A stretch of 64,000 bases of DNA from Mycobacterium heidelbergense (GTDB taxonomy: Bacteria > Actinomycetota > Actinomycetes > Mycobacteriales > Mycobacteriaceae). A model generated the notes under the pieces. That model did not search any database and was not told the DNA's origin. It saw nothing but the letters and a program-made list of their open reading frames with translations. Positions within the stretch are counted from its first letter, which is position 1; each line of letters starts with the position of its first letter. The DNA is taken from contig NZ_AP022615.1 in NCBI RefSeq assembly GCF_010730745.1, positions 4,154,001 through 4,218,000 on the forward strand. Direction: 5' to 3'. Below, piece after piece: positions 9,186 through 17,063 of the stretch. A program made the translations under genes and the position numbers.

Positions 9186-9486
9186 CTCGCGGTGTCCTCC
9201 TCATTCGGTGATCCGTGCTACGGCTATCGCCATTATCGGACCCGCGTCGGGCGAGGCGCCGGGCGGTCGTGGCAACGAGCCGGCGAACCACCGCGCTTCG
9301 GCAAGCGGCTTGCAGCGCAGCGCCGTTGCCGCCCACGGCAGCGCCGGGATGCGGCCCGGATAGAATCGCGACCGAACCAGTGGTACGGCGCAGATTGACC
9401 TCGTATCATTTGAGTCAGTTGCCCTTACAGCGGGCATCCGCGTGCTATCGATAGTTACGTGCCAAACTGTCGGCAAGGAGGGACGA
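9186..9486. other. Intergenic region between divergent Rv2170-like and Rv2169c-like genes
   Basis: About 300 bp with no convincing coding frame. It must hold the divergent promoters of the acetyltransferase and the Rv2169c-like gene. A strong ribosome binding site (AAGGAGGG at about 9475-9482) precedes ATG 9487. I see no insertion sequence here, whereas M. tuberculosis carries IS6110 in this neighbourhood. Confidence 0.5.
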
Positions 9487-9888
9487 ATGCCACTCTCCGA
9501 TCATGAACAGCGGATGCTCGATCAGATAGAGAGTGCACTCTACGCGGAAGACCCCAAATTCGCGTCGAGCGTCCGTGGCGGAGGGTTCCGCGCGCCTACC
9601 GCGCGGCGGCGCCTGCAGGGCGTGGCGTTGTTCGTCATCGGGCTGGCCATGCTGGTTTCCGGGGTGGCGTTCAAAGCCACGATGATCGGAAATTTCCCCA
9701 TCCTCAGCGTCTTTGGTTTCACCGTGATGTTCGGCGGTGTGGTCTACGCCATCACCGGTCCGCGGTTGTCCGGCAGGACGGACCATTCCCCGGCGCAGGG
9801 GTCGGCCCGCCAGCGTCGCACCAAGGGCGGCGGGGGCTCGTTCACCAGTCGCATGGAGGATCGGTTCCGCCGGCGCTTCGACGAGTAG
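9487..9888 (+). CDS. DUF3040 membrane protein (Rv2169c-like)
   Basis: 133 residues. It opens with the DUF3040 signature MPLSDHEQRMLDQIESAL, which carries an acidic amphipathic helix. Two transmembrane helices follow (VALFVIGLAMLVSGVAFKA and FPILSVFGFTVMFGGVVYAI), then a basic Gly/Arg-rich tail. ATG 9487 lies 5 nt after an AAGGAGGG ribosome binding site. The function is unknown. Position directly upstream of mraZ is conserved in mycobacteria. Confidence 0.88.
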   Translation: MPLSDHEQRMLDQIESALYAEDPKFASSVRGGGFRAPTARRRLQGVALFVIGLAMLVSGVAFKATMIGNFPILSVFGFTVMFGGVVYAITGPRLSGRTDHSPAQGSARQRRTKGGGGSFTSRMEDRFRRRFDE

Positions 9889-10256
9889 CGGCGCCCTCGT
9901 TACCGGCTCGGGTAGTTGAGCTGACCGGCGCGAAGCCGTCGAGTCCCGTCTGACTCCCAATCGAGCCCCAATCGAGTCCTGGGCACCCGATTCGTGCCCC
10001 ACCGGGCCCCACCCGTCGGCCCCACTTCGCCCCACCTGACCAATTCGGTCGTTGAGCTGTGGCTTTCTGCCGTCGCGATCGGGTCGCGACGCCCGGCCGG
10101 CGGGCGTCAGGGGGCCCTCGGGCGGCCTTCGGTGGTGGATGACCCGGAAAACTCGGCGGCGACACCCCCTTAATGGGGCAAAGTGGGGGATCGTGGGGTA
10201 TGGTGGCTGAAGTGTTTGGGTGACGTACGGCCGCGTTGGGCGGGAGGTGAGTTCTG
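9889..10256. other. mraZ upstream region
   Basis: About 370 bp with no supported gene. The first part holds several short CCCCA-rich direct motifs (about 9960-10030) of unknown meaning. The 3' part contains the MraZ operator (separate entry) and a GGGAGGTGAG ribosome binding site about 7 nt before the mraZ GTG. The dcw operon promoter should lie here; I cannot place its hexamers with confidence. Confidence 0.5.
10174..10208 (+). promoter_or_regulatory. MraZ operator: four TGGGG-type repeats at 10-bp spacing
   Basis: TGGGG occurs at 10174, 10184 and 10194, and TGGCT at 10204, so four pentamers sit on the same DNA face exactly 10 bp apart. This is the known MraZ box pattern (TGGGN repeats with 5-nt spacers) upstream of mraZ, at which the MraZ ring represses its own dcw operon. 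The operator ends about 50 nt before the mraZ start. Confidence 0.8.
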
Positions 10257-10688
10257 GTGTTTCTCGGCACCTACACGCCCAAACTCGACGACAAGGGGCG
10301 GCTGACGTTGCCCGCCAAGTTCCGCGACGCGTTGGCAGGGGGGTTGATGGTCACCAAGAGCCAAGATCACAGCCTGGCCGTCTACCCGCGGACGGAATTC
10401 GAGCAGCTGGCCCGCCGGGCGAGCAAGACGTCGCGCAGCAACCCCGAAGCCCGCGCGTTCCTGCGCAATCTCGCCGCCGGCACCGACGAACAGCATCCCG
10501 ACGCCCAGGGCCGCGTCACGTTGTCCGCCGATCACCGCCGTTACGCGAACCTCTCCAAGGACTGCGTGGTGATCGGGGCGGTCGATTACCTCGAAATCTG
10601 GGACGCGCAGGCCTGGAACGACTACCAGCAGACCCACGAAGAGAACTTCTCCGCGGCCAGCGATGAAGCACTCGGCGACATTATCTGA
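10257..10688 (+). CDS. mraZ: Transcriptional regulator MraZ
   Basis: 143 residues from GTG 10257. Two AbrB-like MraZ half-domains are visible: FLGTYTPKLDDKGRLTLPAKFRD at the start and DEQHPDAQGRVTLSADHRRYANL near residue 80, each with the DxxGR motif. MraZ forms rings that bind TGGGN repeats and control the division and cell wall cluster. The four repeats just upstream fit autoregulation. The 3' end overlaps the proposed rsmH start by 26 nt. Confidence 0.95.
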   Translation: MFLGTYTPKLDDKGRLTLPAKFRDALAGGLMVTKSQDHSLAVYPRTEFEQLARRASKTSRSNPEARAFLRNLAAGTDEQHPDAQGRVTLSADHRRYANLSKDCVVIGAVDYLEIWDAQAWNDYQQTHEENFSAASDEALGDII

Positions 10689-11832
10689 GGCGCGTGCCCG
10701 TGCACCGTGGCCTCTGCCCGAACCGACCCTGGCGTACTTCCCCAACGCCAGGTTCGCGCCCTCGGACAGAGACCTCGGTGCGGGGGTGTCGCTAGCGGTT
10801 GGCTGGTGCCCCCAGACCCGCGGAGGCGTTGCGGTGGCTGACAATTCAGATGACTTCGGGCATGTCCCCGTCCTGCTACAGCGCTGCGTCGAGCTGCTCA
10901 CCCCCGCCCTGACGCGCCACCACCCCGACGGGTCGGGGGCGGTCCTGGTCGACGCCACCCTCGGGGCGGGCGGGCACGCCGAGCGATTCCTGACCGAACT
11001 GCCGGGCCTGCGCCTCATCGGACTCGACCGCGATCCCGGCGCCCTGGACATCGCCCGGGCCCGGCTGGCGCGGTTCGCCGACCGAATCACGCTGGTGCAC
11101 ACGCGATATGACGGCCTGGCCGCCGCGCTGGCCGAATCCGGTTACGCCGCAGCGGAATCGGTCGACGCGGTGCTGTTCGACCTCGGCGTGTCGTCCATGC
11201 AGCTCGACCGCCCCGAACGGGGCTTCGCCTATGCGCAGGACGCGCCGCTGGACATGCGGATGGACCCGGCGTCGCCGCTGACCGCCGCCGACATCGTCAA
11301 CACCTATGGCGAGGCCGAGTTGGCCGACATCCTGCGCCGTTACGGCGAGGAGCGGTTCGCGCGCCGCATCGCCGCGCGGGTCGTCCGCCAGCGCGCCCGC
11401 ACCCCGTTCACCTCGACCGCACAGTTGGTAGCGCTGCTGTACCAGGCGATTCCGGCACCGGCCCGGCGCACCGGCGGGCACCCGGCCAAGCGCACTTTCC
11501 AGGCGCTGCGGATCGCCGTCAACGACGAGCTGGGCTCGCTGAGCGACGCGCTTCCGGCCGCCCTCGAGGCGCTCACCGGCGGCGGACGCATCGTGGTGCT
11601 GGCCTACCAATCACTGGAGGACCGGATCGTCAAGGGCGTCTTCGCCGACGCGGTCGCCTCGCGCACGCCGGTGGATCTTCCGGTCGAACTTCCCGGCCAC
11701 GAGCCGCGATTCCGGTCGTTGACGCGCGGCGCCGAACGCGCGGATGCCGCCGAGGTCGAACGCAACCCGCGCAGCGCGGCCGTGCGGCTGCGGGCGCTGC
11801 AACGGCAGGCTAGCGCGAAAGGCGACTCATGA
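10663..11832 (+). CDS. rsmH: 16S rRNA (cytosine1402-N4)-methyltransferase RsmH (MraW)
   Basis: 389 residues. It methylates C1402 of 16S rRNA with S-adenosylmethionine. The SAM-binding motif is VDATLGAGGHAERFL, followed by LIGLDRDPGALDIA, LFDLGVSSMQLD and the C-terminal KRTFQALRIAVNDEL and RIVVLAYQSLEDRIVK blocks of the family. ATG 10663 is used because M. tuberculosis also has the APWxLPExTLAYFPNARF N-terminal extension; a shorter start near 10832 (VADNSDD) is the main alternative. It overlaps mraZ, and its stop overlaps the FtsL-like gene (ATGA). Confidence 0.9.
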   Translation: MKHSATLSEARARAPWPLPEPTLAYFPNARFAPSDRDLGAGVSLAVGWCPQTRGGVAVADNSDDFGHVPVLLQRCVELLTPALTRHHPDGSGAVLVDATLGAGGHAERFLTELPGLRLIGLDRDPGALDIARARLARFADRITLVHTRYDGLAAALAESGYAAAESVDAVLFDLGVSSMQLDRPERGFAYAQDAPLDMRMDPASPLTAADIVNTYGEAELADILRRYGEERFARRIAARVVRQRARTPFTSTAQLVALLYQAIPAPARRTGGHPAKRTFQALRIAVNDELGSLSDALPAALEALTGGGRIVVLAYQSLEDRIVKGVFADAVASRTPVDLPVELPGHEPRFRSLTRGAERADAAEVERNPRSAAVRLRALQRQASAKGDS

Positions 11833-12944
11833 GGGTGAAGCACGAGACGCCGAAGCGCCGCGGCGGCGGTGACCGTCGGGGCGGACGCGACGGATCCGCG
11901 CGGAAGGGCGGGCGTGCCGTGGACGACACCGCGACGTCGCGTCGCCCCCGCACCTCGGCGCGCACCCGCGAGGCCCGCGCCCCCAAGTCGGCACCGCAGA
12001 CCAGCCCGATCGCCCGGCCGGTCGAGCGGCCGGCGCGGGCCAGGAACACCAGCCAGGCCAAGGCGCGGGCCAAGGCGAGGAAAGCCAAGGCGCCCAAGGC
12101 CATCCGGCCCCCGTTGACCGAGCGGCTGGCCGCCCGGCTGGCGGCGATCGACCTGCGGCCCCGGACGCTGGCGAGCAAGGTGCCGTTCGTCGTCCTGGTC
12201 ATCGGCGCGCTCGGTCTCGGGCTGGGCCTCACGCTGTGGCTGTCCACCGACTCCGCCGAGCGTTCCTATCAGTTGAGCCACGCCCGGGAGAAGAACCGGA
12301 TGCTGCAGCAACAGAAGGAGGCGCTGGAACGCGATGTGCGCGAAGCGGAGTCGGCGCCGGCGCTGGCCGAAGCGGCGCGCAAACAGGGCATGATCCCGAC
12401 CCGGGACACCGCACACCTGATCCAGGACCCGTCGGGCAACTGGGTGGTCGTCGGCACGCCCAAGCCGGCCGACGGCGTTCCGCCGCCGCCGCTGAACACC
12501 AAGCTTCCCGACCCGACCCCTCCGAAACCGCCGGCCCTTCCGCCGGAGGTCCCGGTCCGGGTGCAACCGGCCCCCGGCGGTCCGGCCGCGCCGACCAGGT
12601 CCGGACCGGAGGCGCTGCTGCGCGCGCCGGACGGCGCGTCGACGATCGGCGGTCAGCACCTGCCGCAGACCGTCCCACAGCTTCCCGGCCTGCCCAACGG
12701 AGCGCTCACCGCGCCGTCCCCGGTCGTGCTGCCGACGCCGGGGCTGCCGGCTCCCGCGGGGCCGGCGCCCGCCCCGATGCCCGCCGAAGTGCCAATCCCC
12801 CTCGGCGGCTTGCCCGTTCCCGCGCCCGGCGGCGTGCCCGCCCCGCTCCCCGCGGAGGTGCCGGTTCCGGTGCGGCCGGGCGCGGCGGCTAACGGCGAAC
12901 AATTCGGGCCCCTCACCGCCGCGACGCCGGGCGCCCCCGGGTGA
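11829..12944 (+). CDS. FtsL-like proline-rich membrane protein (Rv2164c-like)
   Basis: 371 residues in FtsL position between rsmH and pbpB. A long basic Arg/Ala/Lys-rich cytoplasmic region (1-115) precedes one transmembrane helix (VPFVVLVIGALGLGLGLTLWL). A short coiled-coil follows (SYQLSHAREKNRMLQQQKEALERDV), then a Pro-rich extracytoplasmic tail. The helix plus coiled coil is the FtsL layout and suggests it joins FtsQ and PbpB in the divisome; the long basic and Pro-rich ends are mycobacterial additions. It overlaps both neighbours by 4 nt. Confidence 0.85.
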   Translation: MRVKHETPKRRGGGDRRGGRDGSARKGGRAVDDTATSRRPRTSARTREARAPKSAPQTSPIARPVERPARARNTSQAKARAKARKAKAPKAIRPPLTERLAARLAAIDLRPRTLASKVPFVVLVIGALGLGLGLTLWLSTDSAERSYQLSHAREKNRMLQQQKEALERDVREAESAPALAEAARKQGMIPTRDTAHLIQDPSGNWVVVGTPKPADGVPPPPLNTKLPDPTPPKPPALPPEVPVRVQPAPGGPAAPTRSGPEALLRAPDGASTIGGQHLPQTVPQLPGLPNGALTAPSPVVLPTPGLPAPAGPAPAPMPAEVPIPLGGLPVPAPGGVPAPLPAEVPVPVRPGAAANGEQFGPLTAATPGAPG

Positions 12945-14914
12945 GCCGCCGCGAGAACCGGCGGACCCGATCGCAGCCGGCCCGACCGACGCGTAGTCCC
13001 CGTAAACCACAGCGGGCCAAGCAAACCCGCACGGCCGAGCGGGCCGACGCGGTGCCGGTCGGTCACTCGGCGCGGGAGCGGCGCACCCGCCAGATCGTGG
13101 AAGCGGGGACACGCGGCGCGTCGTTCGTCTTCCGGCATCGGGCCGGCAACGCCCTCATCCTGGTGCTGACGCTGGTGGCGGCCGTGCAGCTGTTCGTCCT
13201 GCAGGTGTCGAACGCCCCGAAGCTGCGGGCCCAGGCGGCCGGCCAACTCAAGGTCACCGACGTCCAAAGGGCCGTCCGGGGCAGCATCATCGACCGCAAC
13301 AACGAGCAGCTCGCGTTCACCATCGAGTCGCGCGCGCTGACGTTCCAGCCCAAGCGGATTCGCCAGCAACTCGAAGAGGCCAAGAAGAAGAATTCGGCCG
13401 CCCCCGACCCCCAGGAGCGGCTGCGGGACATCGCCAGGGAGGTCTCCACCCGGCTGAACAACAAGCCGGACTTCGCGACCGCGCTGAAGAAGCTGCAAAG
13501 CAACGAAAACTTCGTCTATCTGGCGCGCGCCGTCGACCCCGCCGTCGCCGGCGCGATCTCCGACAAGTTTCCCGAGGTCGGCTCCGAGCGCCAGGACCTG
13601 CGGCAGTATCCGGGCGGGTCGCTGGCGGCCAACGTCGTCGGCGGCATCGACTGGGACGGCCACGGGCTGCTGGGACTTGAGGATTCGCTGGACTCGGTGC
13701 TGTCCGGAACCGACGGCTCGGTCACCTACGATCGAGGATCCGACGGCGTCGTCATCCCCGGCAGCTACCGCAACCGGCATCGGGCGGTCAACGGTTCGAC
13801 CGTCCAGCTGACCATCGACGACGACATCCAGTTCTACGTGCAGCAGCAGGTCCAGCAGGCGAAGAATTTGTCTGGGGCGCACAACGTTTCGGCCGTCGTG
13901 CTCGACTCCAAGACCGGCGACGTGCTGGCCATGGCCAACGACAACACCTTCGACCCGTCCCAGGACATCGGCCGTCAGGGCGACCGGCAGCTGGGCAACC
14001 TGGCGGTGTCCTCGCCGTTCGAGCCGGGCTCGGTGAACAAGGTGATCACCGCGTCTTCGGTCATCGAATATGGGCTCACCAACCCCGACGAGGTGTTGCA
14101 TGTGCCCGGCTCAATCCAGATGGGCGGCGTCACCGTGCACGACGCCTGGGACCACGGCGTAATGCCCTACACCACCACCGGCGTGTTCGGGAAGTCGTCC
14201 AACGTCGGCACGCTGATGCTGGCGCAGCGCGTGGGCCCGGAACGCTTCTATGACATGGTTCGCAAGTTCGGGCTGGGCCAGCGCACCAACGTCGGGCTGC
14301 CCGGTGAGAGCGCCGGGCTGGTGCCGCCCATCGACCAGTGGTCGGGCAGCACCTTCTCGAACCTGCCCATCGGCCAAGGCCTTTCGATGACGCTGCTGCA
14401 GATGACCGACATGTACCAGACCATCGCCAACGACGGGCTGCGGATGCCGCCGCGGATCATCAAGGCCACCATCGCACCCGACGGCACCCGCACCGAGGAG
14501 CAGCGCCCGGAAGGTGTCCGGGTGGTGTCGCCGCAGACCGCGCAGACCGTGCGGCAGATGCTGCGCGCCGTCGTGCAGCGCGACCCGATGGGCTACCAGC
14601 AGGGCACCGGCGCGGCGGCCGCGGTGTCCGGCTACCAGATGGCCGGCAAGACGGGCACCGCCCAGCAGATCAACCCCGCCTGCGGGTGCTACTTCGACAA
14701 CGTCTACTGGATCACGTTCGCCGGGATGGCCACCGTCGACAACCCCCGCTACGTGATCGGCATCATGATGGACAACCCGGAGCGCAACGCCGACGGCACG
14801 CCGGGGCACTCGGCGGCCCCGCTGTTCCACAACATCGCCGGCTGGCTGATGCAGCGCGAGAACGTGCCGCTGTCACCGGATCCCGGGCCGCCGCTGACCC
14901 TGCAGGCCACCTGA
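12941..14914 (+). CDS. pbpB: Penicillin-binding protein PbpB (FtsI), septal transpeptidase
   Basis: 657 residues, class B PBP. After a basic cytoplasmic tail there is one transmembrane segment (ALILVLTLVAAVQLFVLQV). The pedestal domain begins with VTDVQRAVRGSIIDRN and the transpeptidase domain lies in the C-terminal half. Active-site motifs are complete: Ser364 in PGSVNK, SSN in GKSSNVGT, and KTG in AGKTGTAQQ. It crosslinks septal peptidoglycan in the periplasm with FtsW, FtsQ and FtsL. GTG 12941 overlaps the previous stop by 4 nt. Confidence 0.95.
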   Translation: MSRRENRRTRSQPARPTRSPRKPQRAKQTRTAERADAVPVGHSARERRTRQIVEAGTRGASFVFRHRAGNALILVLTLVAAVQLFVLQVSNAPKLRAQAAGQLKVTDVQRAVRGSIIDRNNEQLAFTIESRALTFQPKRIRQQLEEAKKKNSAAPDPQERLRDIAREVSTRLNNKPDFATALKKLQSNENFVYLARAVDPAVAGAISDKFPEVGSERQDLRQYPGGSLAANVVGGIDWDGHGLLGLEDSLDSVLSGTDGSVTYDRGSDGVVIPGSYRNRHRAVNGSTVQLTIDDDIQFYVQQQVQQAKNLSGAHNVSAVVLDSKTGDVLAMANDNTFDPSQDIGRQGDRQLGNLAVSSPFEPGSVNKVITASSVIEYGLTNPDEVLHVPGSIQMGGVTVHDAWDHGVMPYTTTGVFGKSSNVGTLMLAQRVGPERFYDMVRKFGLGQRTNVGLPGESAGLVPPIDQWSGSTFSNLPIGQGLSMTLLQMTDMYQTIANDGLRMPPRIIKATIAPDGTRTEEQRPEGVRVVSPQTAQTVRQMLRAVVQRDPMGYQQGTGAAAAVSGYQMAGKTGTAQQINPACGCYFDNVYWITFAGMATVDNPRYVIGIMMDNPERNADGTPGHSAAPLFHNIAGWLMQRENVPLSPDPGPPLTLQAT

Positions 14915-14926
14915 CCCAGGCCCCAC

Positions 14927-15000
14927 CCCCTCGCGAGCGTGCGTGTTTGTACGCGACTCGCCGGTCGCCGGTGTACAACTGCGCACGCTCGCGCCGGGGC
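14927..15000. repeat. Dispersed palindromic repeat, copy 2
   Basis: Same family as 2399-2470. The left arm CTCGCGAGCGTGCGTG (about 14929-14944) pairs imperfectly with GCGCACGCTCGCG (14981-14993). Inner GTAC-containing segments are shared with the other copies. It lies 13 nt after the pbpB stop and directly abuts the truncated vapC remnant, so the repeat marks the breakpoint of that gene. Confidence 0.7.
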
Positions 15001-15147
15001 CAGGCTGCCGGCGGCGCGCTCTACGACGGTCTGGTCGGCGCGGCGGCCCGCGAGCATCAGTTGCCGCTCGTCACGTGCGACAGGCGCGCCGAGTCGACGT
15101 ATCGGGCGCTCGGCGTCACCTATGAGTTGCTGTCGCCGCTCGCCTGA
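15001..15147 (+). pseudogene. 3' remnant of a VapC-type PIN-domain toxin
   Basis: About 48 codons survive (GALYDGLVGAAAREHQ, then LPLVTCDRRAESTYRALGV, then YELLSPLA and stop). This is the C-terminal part of a PIN ribonuclease, including the conserved ALYDG and TCDRRA segments with late acidic residues. There is no start codon, no N-terminal half and no vapB next to it. The left edge coincides with the palindromic repeat. The 3' end overlaps the convergent monooxygenase gene by 28 nt. Confidence 0.65.
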
Positions 15148-16304
15148 GCGACGACGGACGCGCGGGCGCGGGTCGACCGTGCATCCCATGCACTCTCGGC
15201 CTCACGGGTGAGGCTCAGGTTCCGGTTGCGCGCGTCGATCTGATCCTGGGTGGCCGGGACCAGGAGTTCGCCTCCGGGCGCCGCGGTGGCCTGGGAGCGG
15301 GTGGCGTGCGGCCGCTGGTCGTCTTCGTATTGCTCTAGCGCCGCGCCCAGGTCGGCCGGATGGTCGCGCAGGGCTTGCCCGAGAAACCAGGCGCCGGTCA
15401 GGGCCAGGCTGGTGCCGCGGCCGGAGAGGGGTGAGGCGCAGTGCGCGGCATCCCCGACGAGGACGACCCGCCCGCGGTGCCAAGTCGGCATGTGAATCTG
15501 GCTGACCGAGTCGAAGTACAGCTCCGGGTCCCGCCGCGCCGCATCGACCAGTTCGGGAACCCGCCACTCGGCGTGGCCGGCGTAAGCCTCGGCGAGGATC
15601 CGTTTCTGGGCGGCGAGGTCGTGGTAGTCGTAGTCGATCCATGGCGATCGAAACACCAAGACCGCCAAGGCATTGTCGTTGTATGTGGCGATGCCGGCCA
15701 GGTGGCCGGGAAAGTTGTACATCGGGTTGATGCGCCCGGTCGGCGTGTACTCGGGCAGCGCGGCCAGCGCGGTATAGAAACCCAGGTGGTGCAGGAACTG
15801 CCGTTCGGGCCCGAACGTGAGCCCCCGGACCGCCGAGTGCATCCCGTCGGCTCCCACGACGAGGTCGTAGCGGTCGACGGCGCCCGAGGCGAAGCGAACG
15901 TCGACCCCGCGATCATTGTCGTCGAGTTCGGCCACGGATTCGCCGAACCGCACTTCTACCGACGGCCCGAGGTGGTGGTAGAGGATGTTGGTGAGGTCTT
16001 CGCGGGGAATCTCGGTGTCCTCGGCGGAGTCGTTGATCAGGTCCCGGAGTGGCTCGGCCACCACGGCGCCGTCGGCGCCGACGAACTGTACGCGTTCAGT
16101 CATGTCGATCCGGTGGGCGCGGATCTTTTCGAGCACGCCCATCTTGTCGGCGACGTCGATCGCGTCGCCGCGGATGTCGATGGGGGAGCCGTTGACCCGA
16201 AGGTGGTCGGCGCGTTCGACGAGGGTGACGTCGTGGCCGGTTGCGCCGAGGTTAATCGCGGTGCTCAGTCCCGCGATACCGGCGCCGGAGATGAGAATGC
16301 GCAT
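15120..16304 (-). CDS. FAD-dependent monooxygenase (PHBH/TetX-like)
   Basis: 394 residues. The N-terminal ILISGAGIAGLSTAINL is the Rossmann GxGxxG for FAD. The family's mid motif appears as LVVGADGMHSAVR and the second FAD motif as VVLVGDAAHCASPLSGRG, so this is a group A flavoprotein hydroxylase. The substrate cannot be read. ATG 16304 follows GAAAGGGA at good spacing; the upstream frame extends over the operator. It is divergent from a TetR gene with a shared palindromic operator, so repression relieved by a ligand is likely. The pair is an insertion between pbpB and murE compared with M. tuberculosis. Confidence 0.85.
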   Translation of the reverse strand: MRILISGAGIAGLSTAINLGATGHDVTLVERADHLRVNGSPIDIRGDAIDVADKMGVLEKIRAHRIDMTERVQFVGADGAVVAEPLRDLINDSAEDTEIPREDLTNILYHHLGPSVEVRFGESVAELDDNDRGVDVRFASGAVDRYDLVVGADGMHSAVRGLTFGPERQFLHHLGFYTALAALPEYTPTGRINPMYNFPGHLAGIATYNDNALAVLVFRSPWIDYDYHDLAAQKRILAEAYAGHAEWRVPELVDAARRDPELYFDSVSQIHMPTWHRGRVVLVGDAAHCASPLSGRGTSLALTGAWFLGQALRDHPADLGAALEQYEDDQRPHATRSQATAAPGGELLVPATQDQIDARNRNLSLTREAESAWDARSTRARASVVAQASGDSNS

Positions 16305-16321
16305 CGGGTCCCTTTCGCCAA

Positions 16322-16342
16322 TAGGATACGTTTTGTATCCTA
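16322..16342. promoter_or_regulatory. Palindromic operator of the divergent TetR/monooxygenase pair
   Basis: TAGGATAC-N5-GTATCCTA is a perfect inverted repeat with 8-bp arms. It lies 18 nt before the monooxygenase start and 31 nt before the TetR start. Location and symmetry fit a TetR dimer site that controls both genes. Confidence 0.75.
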
Positions 16343-16372
16343 CGAAGGTAGACGCCGTCGTTAGGAAACGCA

Positions 16373-16978
16373 ATGTCTCTTAATTCAACCGCTGTGCCGC
16401 ACCGGCGTCGGGGTCGCGCGTTGGAGGAGGCGCTGCTGGACGCCGCGTGGGCGGAGCTGACCGAACGTGGGTACGACCAATTCACGATCGACGCGGTTGC
16501 GGCGCGGGCGGGCACGAGTCGGGCGGTGCTCTACCGGCGCTGGCCGCGCAGGCAGGACCTGGTGCTCGCGGCGTTGCGGTACGAGGTGGGCAAAGACGTG
16601 GTGGTCGCCCCCGACACGGGTAGCCTGCGCGGCGACGTCATCGCGCTGTTACGGCAGGCCAACAAGGTGAGGGTCGGTCTGGCGACCCAGTTGTTCACCC
16701 AGCTCGGCGGTTTCTACCGCCAGACCGGCGCCAGCCTGGCCGACCTCAGCGCGTTTGTTCAGGGCGGCCGTGACGGCTTCTTGGAAGACGCGATCCAGCG
16801 GGCCGTCGACCGCGGGGAAATCCGGCCGGAACAGGTCACCGAACGCATCGCGCGCCTGCCGGTGGACCTGTTCCGCTACGAAATCCTCATGACGCTGCGG
16901 CCGCTGTCCGACGAAGCGATCGAAGAGATCGTCGACACCATCTTTCTTCCCCTTGTCGACCGGCGTAAAGGCCGGTGA
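16373..16978 (+). CDS. TetR-family transcriptional regulator
   Basis: 201 residues. The N-terminal DNA-binding domain reads ALLDAAWAELTERGYDQFTID and then AVAARAGTSRAVLYRRW, the TetR helix-turn-helix. The C-terminal ligand domain (about 75-195) resembles the TetR_C group with VDLFRYEILMTLRPLSDEAIEEIVDT. It likely represses itself and the divergent FAD monooxygenase through the palindrome at 16322-16342. It has no counterpart at this place in M. tuberculosis. Confidence 0.88.
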   Translation: MSLNSTAVPHRRRGRALEEALLDAAWAELTERGYDQFTIDAVAARAGTSRAVLYRRWPRRQDLVLAALRYEVGKDVVVAPDTGSLRGDVIALLRQANKVRVGLATQLFTQLGGFYRQTGASLADLSAFVQGGRDGFLEDAIQRAVDRGEIRPEQVTERIARLPVDLFRYEILMTLRPLSDEAIEEIVDTIFLPLVDRRKGR

Positions 16979-17063
16979 CGCCCCTGCGGGGCGCGGGCAC
17001 GTCGTTGGCCGGCACTCCTAGGTAGGGTGTCATCGCTGATCATGGCTAACGGAGGTGTGACTG

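Noticed and set aside
10663..10831. N-terminal extension of RsmH as an artefact
   Set aside because: M. tuberculosis RsmH carries a similar APWxLPExTLAYFPNARF segment, so the long start was kept.
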